Positions 1-9,156 of a DNA stretch of 64,000 bases are shown here, piece by piece. A program made the translations under genes and the position numbers. The DNA is from an uncultured Eubacteriales bacterium. GTDB lineage: Bacteria > Bacillota > Clostridia > Oscillospirales > CAG-382. Each line of letters begins with the position of its first letter. Position 1 is the stretch's first letter. The notes under the pieces are model-generated. The model was not told the origin of the DNA, made no database searches, and was given only the letters and a program-made list of their open reading frames with translations. The stretch is from NCBI GenBank assembly GCA_934502885.1, contig CAKSUT010000001.1, positions 186,001 to 250,000 on the forward strand, given 5' to 3'.

Positions 1-702
1 AAAGACATCTGGGAAAGGCACAAAGCGGAGCTTACCGTCCCGGAAAAGGACGAGGTTCTTTCAGCGCTTGCCCACACATCACCCGACGGACTCTCTCTTG
101 ACGGTCCGTATCTTGTGAAGTCCGACGGCGGACTTTCCCTCGATTTCGGCGCAGTGGCAAAAGGTTATGCCGCAGACGAAGCGGTGAAAATTCTGCGGGA
201 CGGCGGTATCGAAAATGCAATGCTCAATCTCGGCGGAAACATTGCCGTAATCGGTGAGTCGGAGTCGAACCGCGGAAGAGGCTTCTGGACGATAGGCATA
301 AAGAATCCGTTTAACACCAACGAGCCTGTCGGCACTCTCAGCGTTTCCGACTGCTTCGTATCGGTTTCCGGATGGTACGAGAGGTACTATGAAGTTGACG
401 GAAAAAGATACCACCACATCACAGACTCAGAGACCGGATTTCCTGCCGAAAGCGGAGTTGCGAGCGTTGCGGTTATCTCCCGCGACGGCACTCTCGCCGA
501 CGCACTCTCCACAGCGCTTTTCGTAATGGGAAAGGAAAAGGCTCTCGGTTTTTACGAGAGCGGAGTGTACTCCTTTGAGGCGGTTATCGTGACCGACGAC
601 GGAAAAGTGACGGTGACGGACGGACTTTCGGACGTTTTTACTTTCGATAACGGTGCGCACGGCACTGACGGAACGCCGCTCATACTTGAAAGTGACAATT
701 AA
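1..702 (+). CDS. apbE: FAD:protein FMN transferase (ApbE), 5'-truncated
   Basis: The reading frame is open from base 1 and its start lies outside the window, so about 233 C-terminal residues are visible. ApbE attaches FMN covalently to Thr/Ser of extracytoplasmic flavoproteins such as Rnf and Nqr subunits. The visible hallmarks are LDFGAVAKGYAADEA, the glycine-rich NLGGNIAVIG, HHITDSETGFPAE, and the ADALSTALFVMG segment that carries the metal- and FAD-binding Asp/Thr region. It ends with TAA only 24 bases before the fucose isomerase start, with no terminator between, so the two may be co-transcribed. No target flavoprotein is seen in the window. The family call is firm; the partner protein is unknown. 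Confidence 0.9.
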   Translation, partial: KDIWERHKAELTVPEKDEVLSALAHTSPDGLSLDGPYLVKSDGGLSLDFGAVAKGYAADEAVKILRDGGIENAMLNLGGNIAVIGESESNRGRGFWTIGIKNPFNTNEPVGTLSVSDCFVSVSGWYERYYEVDGKRYHHITDSETGFPAESGVASVAVISRDGTLADALSTALFVMGKEKALGFYESGVYSFEAVIVTDDGKVTVTDGLSDVFTFDNGAHGTDGTPLILESDN

Positions 703-726
703 AAATTTATATATGAGGTGAAAGAC

Positions 727-2499
727 ATGAACAAAAACTACCCGAAGATCGGTATAAGACCGACAATTGACGGCCGCCGCAACGGCATCAGAGAAAGCCT
801 TGAGGATCAGACCACGGCAATGGCGAAAGCCGTGGCAAAGCTCTTTGAGGACAATCTTCGTTACCCCGACGGAAGCCACGTTGAGTGCGTAATTGCGGAT
901 CAGAACATCGGAGGCGCCGCAGAGGCTGCCGTTTGTGCAGAGAAGTTCAGCAAGGAAAACGTCGGACTTTCCGTAACCGTCACCGCCTGCTGGTGCTACG
1001 GCACGGAGACTCTCGACCTCACACCCGACATTCCCAAGGCGATATTCGGCTTCAACGGTACCGAGCGTCCGGGCGCCGTATACCTTGCAGCCGCTCTTGC
1101 AGGACACAATCAGAAGGGTATGCCGGCATTCTCGGTATACGGTCACGACGTACAGGACATCGACATGGTTGACACAATTCCCTCCGATGTTGCCGAAAAG
1201 CTCCTCGCATTCGGCAGAGCCGGACTTGCGGTTGCTCTCATGAAAACGCGCAGCTATCTCTCCTTCGGCGGCGTTGCAATGGGCATTGCCGGTTCTATGG
1301 TAAACGACAGCTTCTTCCAGGACTACCTCGGTATGCGCTGTGAGTACATAGACATGATAGAGATTCAGAGAAGAATCGACCTCGGCATATACGATCACGA
1401 GGAGTTCGACAAGGCTGTAAAGTGGGTTCGCGAGAACTGCAAGGAGGGTCTTGAGCTTAATGCAAAGCCGCTTTCCCGTGAGCGCAAGGACAAGGATTGG
1501 GAATACGTCGTCAAGATGACGATGATCGCGCGCGACCTCATGCAGGGCAATCCCAAGCTTGCTGAAATGGGATTTGTCGAGGAATCCAACGGTCACAACG
1601 CAATCGCAGGCGGTTTCCAGGGTCAGCGTCAGTGGACGGACTATCTCCCCAACGGCGACTTTATGGAAGCGATGCTTAACTCTTCCTTCGACTGGAACGG
1701 CATCCGTGCGCCTTACGTTCTCGCAACCGAAAACGACTCTCTCAACGGCGTTGCGATGCTCTTCGGACGTCTTCTCACAAACAAAGCGCAGGTATTCTGC
1801 GATGTAAGAACATATTGGAGTCCCGAGGCTGTAAAGCGTGTTACCGGCACGGATATGCCGAAGGGTGCAGAGGGCGGATTTATCCACCTCATCAACTCCG
1901 GCGCGGCTGCTCTTGACGGCACCGGTCGCTGCAAGGACGAAAACGGAAATCCCACACTCAAGCCTTACTGGGAGATCACCGAAGAGGAAAAGAACGACTG
2001 CCTCAAGAACACAACGTGGAGTCCCGCAAACCTCGGCTACTTCAGAGGCGGCGGATACAGCTCGACCTACACAACGCTCGGCGGCATTCCGTTCACGATG
2101 GTAAGAGTAAACATAGTAAAGGGTCTCGGACCTGTACTTCAGATCGCCGAGGGTCACAGTGTAGAGCTTGCTCCCGACGTACACAAGACTCTTCTTGACA
2201 GAACCGATCCGACATGGCCCTGCACATGGTTTGCTCCGAGAGTTGACGAAAAGTGCGGCGGCGCATTCAAAGACGTATACTCGGTAATGGCAAACTGGGG
2301 TGCAAACCACTGCGCACTCTGCCCCGGTCACGTAGGTGCGGATCTCATCACTCTCGCCTCCATGCTCAGAATACCGGTTGCAATGCACAATGTTCCCGAG
2401 GAGAAGATTTTCCGTCCGTCGGCATGGTCGCTCTTCGGCACAAAGGATCTCGAAGGCGCGGACTTCAGAGCCTGCAAGAACTTCGGACCGCTCTATTAA
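727..2499 (+). CDS. fucI: L-fucose isomerase
   Basis: Converts L-fucose to L-fuculose, the first cytoplasmic step of fucose catabolism. The 590 residues match the family length (the E. coli enzyme is about 591) and are collinear with it from PKIGIRPTIDGRR to the C-terminal RACKNFGPLY. The metal and catalytic residues known in the family sit at Glu335 (ATENDSLNG), Asp359 (CDVRTYWSPEA) and His535 (GHVGADLI). The start is the ATG at 727, preceded by GAGGTGA at 715-721; an in-frame GTG at 718 lies inside that ribosome site. No fuculokinase or aldolase follows, so the remaining steps must be encoded elsewhere. It could also act on D-arabinose, as family members do. Confidence 0.97.
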   Translation: MNKNYPKIGIRPTIDGRRNGIRESLEDQTTAMAKAVAKLFEDNLRYPDGSHVECVIADQNIGGAAEAAVCAEKFSKENVGLSVTVTACWCYGTETLDLTPDIPKAIFGFNGTERPGAVYLAAALAGHNQKGMPAFSVYGHDVQDIDMVDTIPSDVAEKLLAFGRAGLAVALMKTRSYLSFGGVAMGIAGSMVNDSFFQDYLGMRCEYIDMIEIQRRIDLGIYDHEEFDKAVKWVRENCKEGLELNAKPLSRERKDKDWEYVVKMTMIARDLMQGNPKLAEMGFVEESNGHNAIAGGFQGQRQWTDYLPNGDFMEAMLNSSFDWNGIRAPYVLATENDSLNGVAMLFGRLLTNKAQVFCDVRTYWSPEAVKRVTGTDMPKGAEGGFIHLINSGAAALDGTGRCKDENGNPTLKPYWEITEEEKNDCLKNTTWSPANLGYFRGGGYSSTYTTLGGIPFTMVRVNIVKGLGPVLQIAEGHSVELAPDVHKTLLDRTDPTWPCTWFAPRVDEKCGGAFKDVYSVMANWGANHCALCPGHVGADLITLASMLRIPVAMHNVPEEKIFRPSAWSLFGTKDLEGADFRACKNFGPLY

Positions 2500-2625
2500 G
2501 GTCGTCGGCAAGCGACGACCTCGCAAGGAAATACTCCGTAATTCCTTGCGGAACAGATTTGTTCGTTCGCATCTCGTTCGAGGCGTCTCGCTTTGCTCGA
2601 CTTCTCTTCACTCGCAAATCTATAG
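2500..2625. repeat. Clustered inverted repeats after fucI
   Basis: Two perfect hairpins follow the fucI stop: GGTCGTCG/CGACGACC (2500-2507 with 2513-2520) and CGCAAGGAA/TTCCTTGCG (2522-2530 with 2542-2550). Next comes a TTCG/CTCG-rich stretch closed by GATTTG and CAAATC. Neither hairpin has a T-run, so they are unlikely to be simple terminators. The element may be a dispersed palindromic repeat or a 3' mRNA-stabilising structure. No second copy was recognised in this window. Confidence 0.5.
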
Positions 2626-2628
2626 GTG

Positions 2629-2659
2629 AAAAACCTGCGGCACTTGTCCGCAGGTTTTT
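2629..2659 (+). terminator. Rho-independent terminator of the apbE-fucI unit
   Basis: Stem AAAACCTGCGG/CCGCAGGTTTT with a 7-base loop, running into a T-run (2655-2659). Confidence 0.85.
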
Positions 2660-2782
2660 CGCTTTCTGTTGTATTTGCACTTCGTGTTGCCCCTACTCTC
2701 AGACCGGCACTCTATGCAACATCAATAATCGTCAATCGTCAATTCCCGATTTCTCCGCTTCTCCTAAAACCGTCGAAGAGCA

Positions 2783-2811
2783 TTGACAAAACCTCTCTGT
2801 TGTGGTATAAT
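2783..2811 (+). promoter_or_regulatory. Promoter of the MATE gene
   Basis: TTGACA at 2783-2788, 17-base spacer, TATAAT at 2806-2811 with an extended -10 TGG. Both boxes are consensus. The rest of the 2500-2841 gap holds the inverted repeats and the fucI terminator. Confidence 0.9.
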
Positions 2812-2841
2812 GAGACGATTACGCTGAAAAAGGAGAACGAA

Positions 2842-4281
2842 ATGGGCATAAACAAATCTCATATACACAAATTCGTCGGCGACAAGCGTTTCCTTAAAGT
2901 CGCTCTTTCGCTCAGCATACCGATTGCCTTGCAGAACCTGCTCACAAGCTCGTTTTCGCTTGTCGATACGCTTATGGTCGGACAGCTCGGAGACATTCAG
3001 CTTTCCGCGGTCGGCATGGCGGCGCAGTGGAACTGGCTTCTCAACATGATAATGTTCGGCATATGCTCCGGAACCGCCGTTTTTTCGTCGCAGTACTGGG
3101 GTGCCGGCAACATTAAGGGCATACGAAAAACCCTCGGAATATCACTTACCTTCGGTCTGCTCGCGGCGTTTGTTTTTGCCGGCATAGGCTTTACCGCTCC
3201 CGAAACGGTAATCCGCATCTTCAACCGAGACGAAGCAGTCGTCCGCGAAGGCGTGGCATATCTCAGCATTGCCGTTTTTTCATATCCGGCGGTTGTCATA
3301 AGCAACATACTCTCCGCTACGCTCCGTTCAACCGAACGCGTTAAAATACCGATGTACGTATCCGGTTTCACCGCAATTCTCAATGCTGTTGTTAACTACG
3401 GTCTCATTTTCGGGGAATTCGGAATGCCCGAAATGGGAATTGCCGGTGCGGCTGTCGCGACGGTTATATCCTCGTGGGCAAGCCCGGTGCTTCTGATACT
3501 GTTCTCGGTAATCGAGAAGAACATTCTCTGCTGTAAACCGACCGAATTTTTCAGTTTCGGAATGCCCGAAATACGGCTCTTTTTCTCCAAGGCGGCTCCC
3601 GTCATCTGCAACGAGAGCATCTGGGGCGCCGGAACTTTCGTATTCAACATAATCTTTGCGAACATCGGTCATGAATACTATGCGGCGGTCGTAATACTCA
3701 AAACCTTTGAGAATATCGCCTACGCTTTCTTTATCGGACTTTGCAGCGCCTGCTGTGTAATGCTCGGAAAGTCGATAGGTTCGGGCGAAATCAAGGAAGC
3801 GATAAGAGATTCACGCCGTTTTGCATTTCTCGTACCGGCAATCGGAATCATCGTCGGCGCGCTCGTCATCACCTTCAGATCGTATCTTGTGGGGCTTTTC
3901 AACCTCAAGGGAAACATGGGCGACATCACGATGAACACTGCAATGTGGATATCGCTCATTTACGGCTTCGAGATGTGGATACGAAACATTCCGTACATCA
4001 TGATAGTCGGCATTTTCCGCTCCGGCGGAGACACGACGATGGGCATGGTTTTCGACACCGCATTTCAGTGGCTTATCGCAATCCCGGCAACTCTCGTTGC
4101 GGCGTTTGTCTTTAAGCTTCCGTTCCCTCTCGTCTACTGGATAATGTATATTTCCGAGGACATTCCGAAGAGTATCAGCTGTATTGTCTACTACCTCACC
4201 GACAAATGGATAAAGCCGGTTACAGACGCCGGAAAAGAAGGAATCGCAAAGTACCGCGAGGAAAAGATGTTGAAAAGCTGA
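2842..4281 (+). CDS. MATE family efflux transporter
   Basis: A 479-residue multidrug and toxin extrusion-type antiporter of the cytoplasmic membrane. About 12 hydrophobic segments are visible in two halves, with the family's N-terminal pattern (LSLSIPIALQNLL, then SFSLVDTLMVGQLG) and its repeat in the second half (RNIPYIMIVGIFRSGGDTTMGM). The start is the ATG at 2842, set by AAGGAG at 2830-2836 and lying 30 bases after the -10 box. The gene has its own promoter and terminator, so it is monocistronic. Family members export cationic drugs or metabolites in exchange for Na+ or H+; the substrate cannot be read from the sequence. Confidence 0.93.
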   Translation: MGINKSHIHKFVGDKRFLKVALSLSIPIALQNLLTSSFSLVDTLMVGQLGDIQLSAVGMAAQWNWLLNMIMFGICSGTAVFSSQYWGAGNIKGIRKTLGISLTFGLLAAFVFAGIGFTAPETVIRIFNRDEAVVREGVAYLSIAVFSYPAVVISNILSATLRSTERVKIPMYVSGFTAILNAVVNYGLIFGEFGMPEMGIAGAAVATVISSWASPVLLILFSVIEKNILCCKPTEFFSFGMPEIRLFFSKAAPVICNESIWGAGTFVFNIIFANIGHEYYAAVVILKTFENIAYAFFIGLCSACCVMLGKSIGSGEIKEAIRDSRRFAFLVPAIGIIVGALVITFRSYLVGLFNLKGNMGDITMNTAMWISLIYGFEMWIRNIPYIMIVGIFRSGGDTTMGMVFDTAFQWLIAIPATLVAAFVFKLPFPLVYWIMYISEDIPKSISCIVYYLTDKWIKPVTDAGKEGIAKYREEKMLKS

Positions 4282-4302
4282 ACTTTCGCAAGTGAAGATA
4301 GG

Positions 4303-4341
4303 ACTCCGTCCGATACGCTACCGTGTCGGACGGAGTTTTTT
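4303..4341 (+). terminator. Terminator of the MATE gene
   Basis: Perfect 11-bp stem ACTCCGTCCGA/TCGGACGGAGT followed by six T. Confidence 0.9.
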
Positions 4342-4504
4342 GTCCAAAATTGTATTTTTTGTGTTGCAATCTGATGAAGTATTGTTTACACAAATACAAT
4401 ACAAAAAGTACAAAGTCGCGCATCTTAGGATTTATACGCGCTTTCGCCGTCATTTGTACCGAATTTCCGATACGATTTACATGGTGTTAACTGCTTTTCT
4501 TTTT

Positions 4505-4533
4505 TTGTTAACATAAAGATGATAGTATATAAC
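4505..4533 (+). promoter_or_regulatory. Putative promoter of the SLH/VWA/lipase gene
   Basis: TTGTTA at 4505-4510, 17-base spacer, TATAAC at 4528-4533. It overlaps one of two GTTAAC palindromes (one near 4485-4490, one at 4507-4512) that could be operator halves. The transcript would have a leader of about 125 bases with short G/C hairpins around 4590-4620. No known riboswitch class was recognised. The rest of the 4342-4664 gap is AT-rich without a convincing gene. Confidence 0.55.
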
Positions 4534-4664
4534 TATGCATTCAAACTGCGTCAATATGTGCAGAGGTGACGGACTTTGCAATACGGCGCGGAATGAGTGG
4601 CGGTGCGAAAGTGCCGGAATGTATATTATCATCACCAAAATTAACAAAAAAAGGAGAAAAGGCA

Positions 4665-7600
4665 ATGAAAACATTCAGAAAAATGCTTGCGATACTGTTG
4701 TGTTTTGCAATGGCGGTAAGCGTTATGAGCTTCATCTCCCCCGTCGAAGCTGAGGAAAAGTCGGCATTCAGCGATGTAAAGGGCAGTGAGTACTACGCTG
4801 AGAGCGCAGGTACTCTTGCAAAGCTCGGCATACTCACAGGCTACAAGGACGGCACGTTCGGTGCGGAAAAGTCCATAACGAGAGCCGAAATGGCGGCCGT
4901 TATCTGCCGTATGATCGACAAGGAGAGCGAAACGGAAAAAGCGGCAGGCGCAACGGATTTCGACGACGTTGCAAAAACGCACTGGGCGAGCGGTTACATA
5001 AACACGGCGTCCGCCGAGGGCATAATAAACGGTGACGGCAACGGAAAGTTCCGTCCCGAGGACGAAGTGAAATACGAAGAGGCGGTAAAGATGGTAGTCT
5101 GCGCACTCGGTCTCGGTGACGAGGTTGAGGCTGACGCAAAGGACTGGTCGAAGGGCTATCTTGCCGTTGCCGAAGAAAAGAGCATTACCGATTCACTCAA
5201 GGGTAAAAAAGGCGAAGCGGCGACACGTGCAGACATATCCGTCATGGTTTGCAACGCTCTTATTTCCGAAATGAAGGCTCCCGAGGTATCGGTCGAGCCG
5301 GGCGAATACAAGACGATACAGACCGTCAAGCTCACCACAGAAACCGCCGGTGCTGTGATTTACTACACGGTAGACGGCACAGATCCCCTTGAGGACGGCA
5401 AGAAGTACGACGACCCGATAAAGGTTCTCGAAACGCTCACGATAAAGGCGGTTGCGGTAAAGGGCGGAGTTCTTGCGAGCGACGTGACCGACGCAAAGTA
5501 CACCATTGTCAAGGAAGCTCACACCGGCTCGGGTTCGTCGGGGACGAAGAAGTATACCTTAAATTTTGAAAGTACTGAAAACGGCACTCTTAATTCTGAC
5601 GTTGGCGGCAAATACAAAAAAGGTGCTAAGATAACTCTCACTGCAACTCCGAATGAAAGGTATGCTTTTGTAAAGTGGGTATCTGATAACGGTGGAGTTT
5701 TTGAAGATGAAAAGAGTACATCAACTACTTTCACCATGCCTTCACACAACACAACAATATCCGCTTTATTCGTTGAAAAAGCAAGCACAACACTCCCGAA
5801 AGATATCGCAGAGCTTTTGGATATAGATCCTGACGATACCGATACCGATGGTGACGGCCTCAACAACTATGTTGAAGTATTTGTTCTTGGAATCGATCCG
5901 AAGCTGAAAGACACTGATAATAACGGAGTATCTGATGCCGACGAAGATGCCGATGGCGACAGGCTCACAAACATAGAGGAAGTAACTCTTGGAACAGACC
6001 CCACAAAAGCCGACACAGATGATGACGGACTCTCCGATTATGATGAAATCAATGTATACAATACCGATCCTTGCAATGCAGACACAGACGGTGATGGATT
6101 GAATGACGGGGATGAGGTATTGCTCGGTTTAGATCCCAACAAAAAGAAAACCGATGGAAAAACTCTCGACTCTAAGCGTAAAATCGAACAAATAATAAAC
6201 AGCGATAACATAGATGAAAATCTTATGTCAGACGAAAATTCTGCGATACCGAGCTTGACGGTTTTAACTGAAGGAAATGCAAACGAGACAGTACGAGTTC
6301 AGGCAAACGAAACGGAAAACTTCGGTGACAGCCGTTCTCTTGTCGGAGAAGCAATTGATATTTCGGGTTTAAACGGTGCAGAAGGTGAATTGTCATTTGA
6401 TTTGGCAAAAGAAAATGAATTATTGTCGCTCAAAGATACCGATGAAAAATACAACACCAAGATTATATGCAAATATACGGATGATTCTACCAAGTTCATT
6501 GATACGATATACGACGAGGAAAATAACACTCTGAATGCCAAGATAAGCGGCGATGGTATGTACTTTGTTTTGGACGTAAAGGTACTGTTTGATGAATTGG
6601 GCTTAGAAATGCCTGAAGTATCAAATGTCGGCCTTTTGCCTGCCGAAGAATCTGAAGATGTTGCTTCCGAATCGGAGAAGATTGCATTCTCTCTAATGGA
6701 AGAGGGAGCTGTGGACAACGCTCAGAACAGCAATAACAGTAATGTCAATAATAATGAAAGCGTACAATTGATGGAAGACGATTTCATTGCATTTGACGAC
6801 ACAGATGTCGAAATTGCATCCGACGACAAAAAACACATAATCAGCACAAAAGGTATCGGTGCAATGGCACAGGCAGATATCGTATTTGTTATTGACACAA
6901 CCGGTTCTATGGGTGATGAAATTAATAATGTAAAAAATAATATTAACGCTTTTGTTGATGTTCTAAAATCAAAAGGAGTATCTGCGGGTTTAGCCTTAAT
7001 TGACTATCAAGACATAACACATGATGGTTACGATTCTACACGAGTCCATAAAAACGGCACATCCAACTGGTTTTATGATATAGATGCATACAAAGAAAAA
7101 ATTGCTGCGCTGTATGCTGATGATGGTGGAGATTTGCCCGAATGCGCTGTAGATGCGTTAGAGACAGCCAGACTACTTGACATGAGAGCGTCTGCCGGAA
7201 AAGTTTTTGTATTGGTAACAGATGCGAGTTACAAAGTTGACAACAGATACGGTATTCCTTCTATGGATGCTGAGATACAGCTTTTAAACAATATTGGCAT
7301 AAAGTGTTTCGTTGTTTCAACCACAAGCTATAAGAACACATACAAAGAACTTTACACAAAAACCGGCGGCGACTTTGCAGATATAAACGGAAATTTTGCG
7401 GAATTGCTTATAAAATTTGCCGACAAAATAGGAGAAGATATAGTCGGAGACGGTTATCTGATTTACCTTCAGGGCCCGATTCCCGTTGCGGTAATGCTTG
7501 ATGAAAAGCCTTCAAAAGACAGTTTGGCAGATACCGATGGTGATGGAGTGCTTGACAGAGACGAGCTTGATATCGAAAACCCGGGAAAAATTGATTTGGA

Positions 7601-9080
7601 CGAACTTCTCACTAAAGTAAGCCGCGGAATTATTACCGACACAAGATACGGAATAGTAGAAACATACAGATATAAGAGCGACCCTACAAAAACCGATACG
7701 GATTTCGACGGCATACCGGATGATAAAGACATACTCCCGAGAGACAATGTTTTCTGCGGAACAATGAACAATGAGAAATACGGTATCAATGAAGCAAGGT
7801 ATACTTTTGATTATCGTTATTTCTTAAGAGACAGCAAGGATTATAACTACAGACTTTCAACAGATTCCTTGATTTTTGCAAACATGATATATTCCGGCGG
7901 CTCATTTGATTACAGTAAGGGCATTAAGGGTAAGATTTCCGACGCAAAACTTTTAATGGAAACGCATGGGTTCAAGGACGTCGTGGATTATAATCTCGCC
8001 GTTGACTATAATGACGACGACATTTCCGAAATTTGCATTGGATATCACGACGTCGAATTCAATGAGAAATCTGCACGGGTATTCGGGGTAATAATCCGAG
8101 GAACAAACGGAACCATTGAAGAATGGAGCAGTAATTTTGATATTGGAAATCGAGAAGAATGGAAGTCCGATAATCATAAAGGCTTCAGTGTTACAGCGGA
8201 GAGAATAAAGAAATATGTTGATGCATACGCTGAGAAACGCTCTTCGGGAAACAACGCATTTTGGATTACGGGTCATTCAAGAGGTGCCGGAATCGCAAAT
8301 CTCCTTGCAAGCATGTTGATCAATGAAGACAAGACTGTTTTCGCATACACCTTTGCTTCTCCGGCAACCACAATTGATAAAACTGCAACATCCGAAAAAT
8401 ACGACTCTATCAAGAATATTGTAAACATAGATGACGTTGTTACCTATGTTCCGCTGAGCCAGTGGAATTTCTACAGATACGGCGTTACAAAGCCCATGAT
8501 TATGGACAGCTATCTGAAGAGAATGTGGAGCATACAAACAAGCAGTTTGACAGAGCTTCCGAGATATAATGCTCTTAACAGCGTACAAATTACTCAGTTT
8601 ACAAATAATATAAACAATTTGTGCTGCAATAAATGGGATGACGTTTACAAAAGAGTCGGAAAGCAAGAGATAAGCGAAAAACAAAAAAATGCTATTCCGG
8701 AACGTGCCCTTGCATACTGTGATATTGTAGACAACAAAGTCCTCGGAATAATCAAAAACGGATATGATTTGCATCCGAGTTTAGCCTTCATTTTCCAGCT
8801 TGGTGCCGAAGCGTTCGGCGGTTACAAAACAGTTTGTGACGGTAGTGTTATCAGATTTGATAAACGTACAAATGAGGAAAAAGGCGATATTGTTTCATTG
8901 GCGAAAGAAATGTGGAACAGCAGATATTCTGCAGCACTATCTTTGTTCTTGCTTAAAAACAAAGAGGATGCCGTTGTAAAACTAATAAAATTAACGACAG
9001 GCGAAATGGATGCAATGGATATGTTTGGAGATGCGCATTCAACTGCAACATATTATATAATTAACGAAGCATTAAGATAA
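4665..9080 (+). CDS. SLH-anchored surface protein with Ca-binding repeats, VWA and class-3 lipase
   Basis: A 1471-residue exported protein. In order: signal peptide (1-29); three SLH repeats (about 34-205) for non-covalent cell-wall anchoring; a chitobiase C-terminal-like domain (about 206-290); an InlB-type Bacterial_repeat domain (about 297-372); thrombospondin-3-like Ca repeats DTDGDG (about 388-500); a linker; a VWA domain (about 737-930) with MIDAS-like DTTGS at 744-748; more Ca repeats (about 958-1026); and a lipase_3 domain with GHSRG (Ser1205), the Asp pair 1256-1257 (NIVNIDDVV) and a C-terminal His in DAHSTATYY. The start ATG follows AAAGGAG. Base composition changes sharply near 5540: G+C is 62% in 5101-5160 but 28% in 6901-6960. 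The anchor therefore looks native and the rest acquired. The lipid or ester substrate is unknown. Confidence 0.88.
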   Translation: MKTFRKMLAILLCFAMAVSVMSFISPVEAEEKSAFSDVKGSEYYAESAGTLAKLGILTGYKDGTFGAEKSITRAEMAAVICRMIDKESETEKAAGATDFDDVAKTHWASGYINTASAEGIINGDGNGKFRPEDEVKYEEAVKMVVCALGLGDEVEADAKDWSKGYLAVAEEKSITDSLKGKKGEAATRADISVMVCNALISEMKAPEVSVEPGEYKTIQTVKLTTETAGAVIYYTVDGTDPLEDGKKYDDPIKVLETLTIKAVAVKGGVLASDVTDAKYTIVKEAHTGSGSSGTKKYTLNFESTENGTLNSDVGGKYKKGAKITLTATPNERYAFVKWVSDNGGVFEDEKSTSTTFTMPSHNTTISALFVEKASTTLPKDIAELLDIDPDDTDTDGDGLNNYVEVFVLGIDPKLKDTDNNGVSDADEDADGDRLTNIEEVTLGTDPTKADTDDDGLSDYDEINVYNTDPCNADTDGDGLNDGDEVLLGLDPNKKKTDGKTLDSKRKIEQIINSDNIDENLMSDENSAIPSLTVLTEGNANETVRVQANETENFGDSRSLVGEAIDISGLNGAEGELSFDLAKENELLSLKDTDEKYNTKIICKYTDDSTKFIDTIYDEENNTLNAKISGDGMYFVLDVKVLFDELGLEMPEVSNVGLLPAEESEDVASESEKIAFSLMEEGAVDNAQNSNNSNVNNNESVQLMEDDFIAFDDTDVEIASDDKKHIISTKGIGAMAQADIVFVIDTTGSMGDEINNVKNNINAFVDVLKSKGVSAGLALIDYQDITHDGYDSTRVHKNGTSNWFYDIDAYKEKIAALYADDGGDLPECAVDALETARLLDMRASAGKVFVLVTDASYKVDNRYGIPSMDAEIQLLNNIGIKCFVVSTTSYKNTYKELYTKTGGDFADINGNFAELLIKFADKIGEDIVGDGYLIYLQGPIPVAVMLDEKPSKDSLADTDGDGVLDRDELDIENPGKIDLDELLTKVSRGIITDTRYGIVETYRYKSDPTKTDTDFDGIPDDKDILPRDNVFCGTMNNEKYGINEARYTFDYRYFLRDSKDYNYRLSTDSLIFANMIYSGGSFDYSKGIKGKISDAKLLMETHGFKDVVDYNLAVDYNDDDISEICIGYHDVEFNEKSARVFGVIIRGTNGTIEEWSSNFDIGNREEWKSDNHKGFSVTAERIKKYVDAYAEKRSSGNNAFWITGHSRGAGIANLLASMLINEDKTVFAYTFASPATTIDKTATSEKYDSIKNIVNIDDVVTYVPLSQWNFYRYGVTKPMIMDSYLKRMWSIQTSSLTELPRYNALNSVQITQFTNNINNLCCNKWDDVYKRVGKQEISEKQKNAIPERALAYCDIVDNKVLGIIKNGYDLHPSLAFIFQLGAEAFGGYKTVCDGSVIRFDKRTNEEKGDIVSLAKEMWNSRYSAALSLFLLKNKEDAVVKLIKLTTGEMDAMDMFGDAHSTATYYIINEALR

Positions 9081-9092
9081 AAAGCAACACAC

Positions 9093-9118
9093 AAAAGGAC
9101 GCCCATAGGCGTCCTTTT
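9093..9118. terminator. Bidirectional terminator
   Basis: Perfect stem AAAAGGACGCC/GGCGTCCTTTT with a 4-base loop. It lies between two convergent genes and can serve both. Confidence 0.88.
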
Positions 9119-9156
9119 GCGTTACATATTGCGCACTAAGCTTTGTCGGCGAATTC

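Noticed and set aside
427..2526. A 699-codon open frame on the reverse strand
   Set aside because: It lies entirely opposite fucI, has no ribosome site or family resemblance, and arises because TTA/CTA/TCA codons are rare in the forward gene.
4292..4516. 74-codon ORF after the MATE gene
   Set aside because: It runs through the terminator, lacks a ribosome site and has no recognisable sequence.
4534..4664. Riboswitch (cyclic-di-GMP type) in the leader of the SLH/VWA/lipase gene
   Set aside because: The hairpins do not show the conserved GAAA tetraloop/receptor arrangement or the GCAAAGC core.
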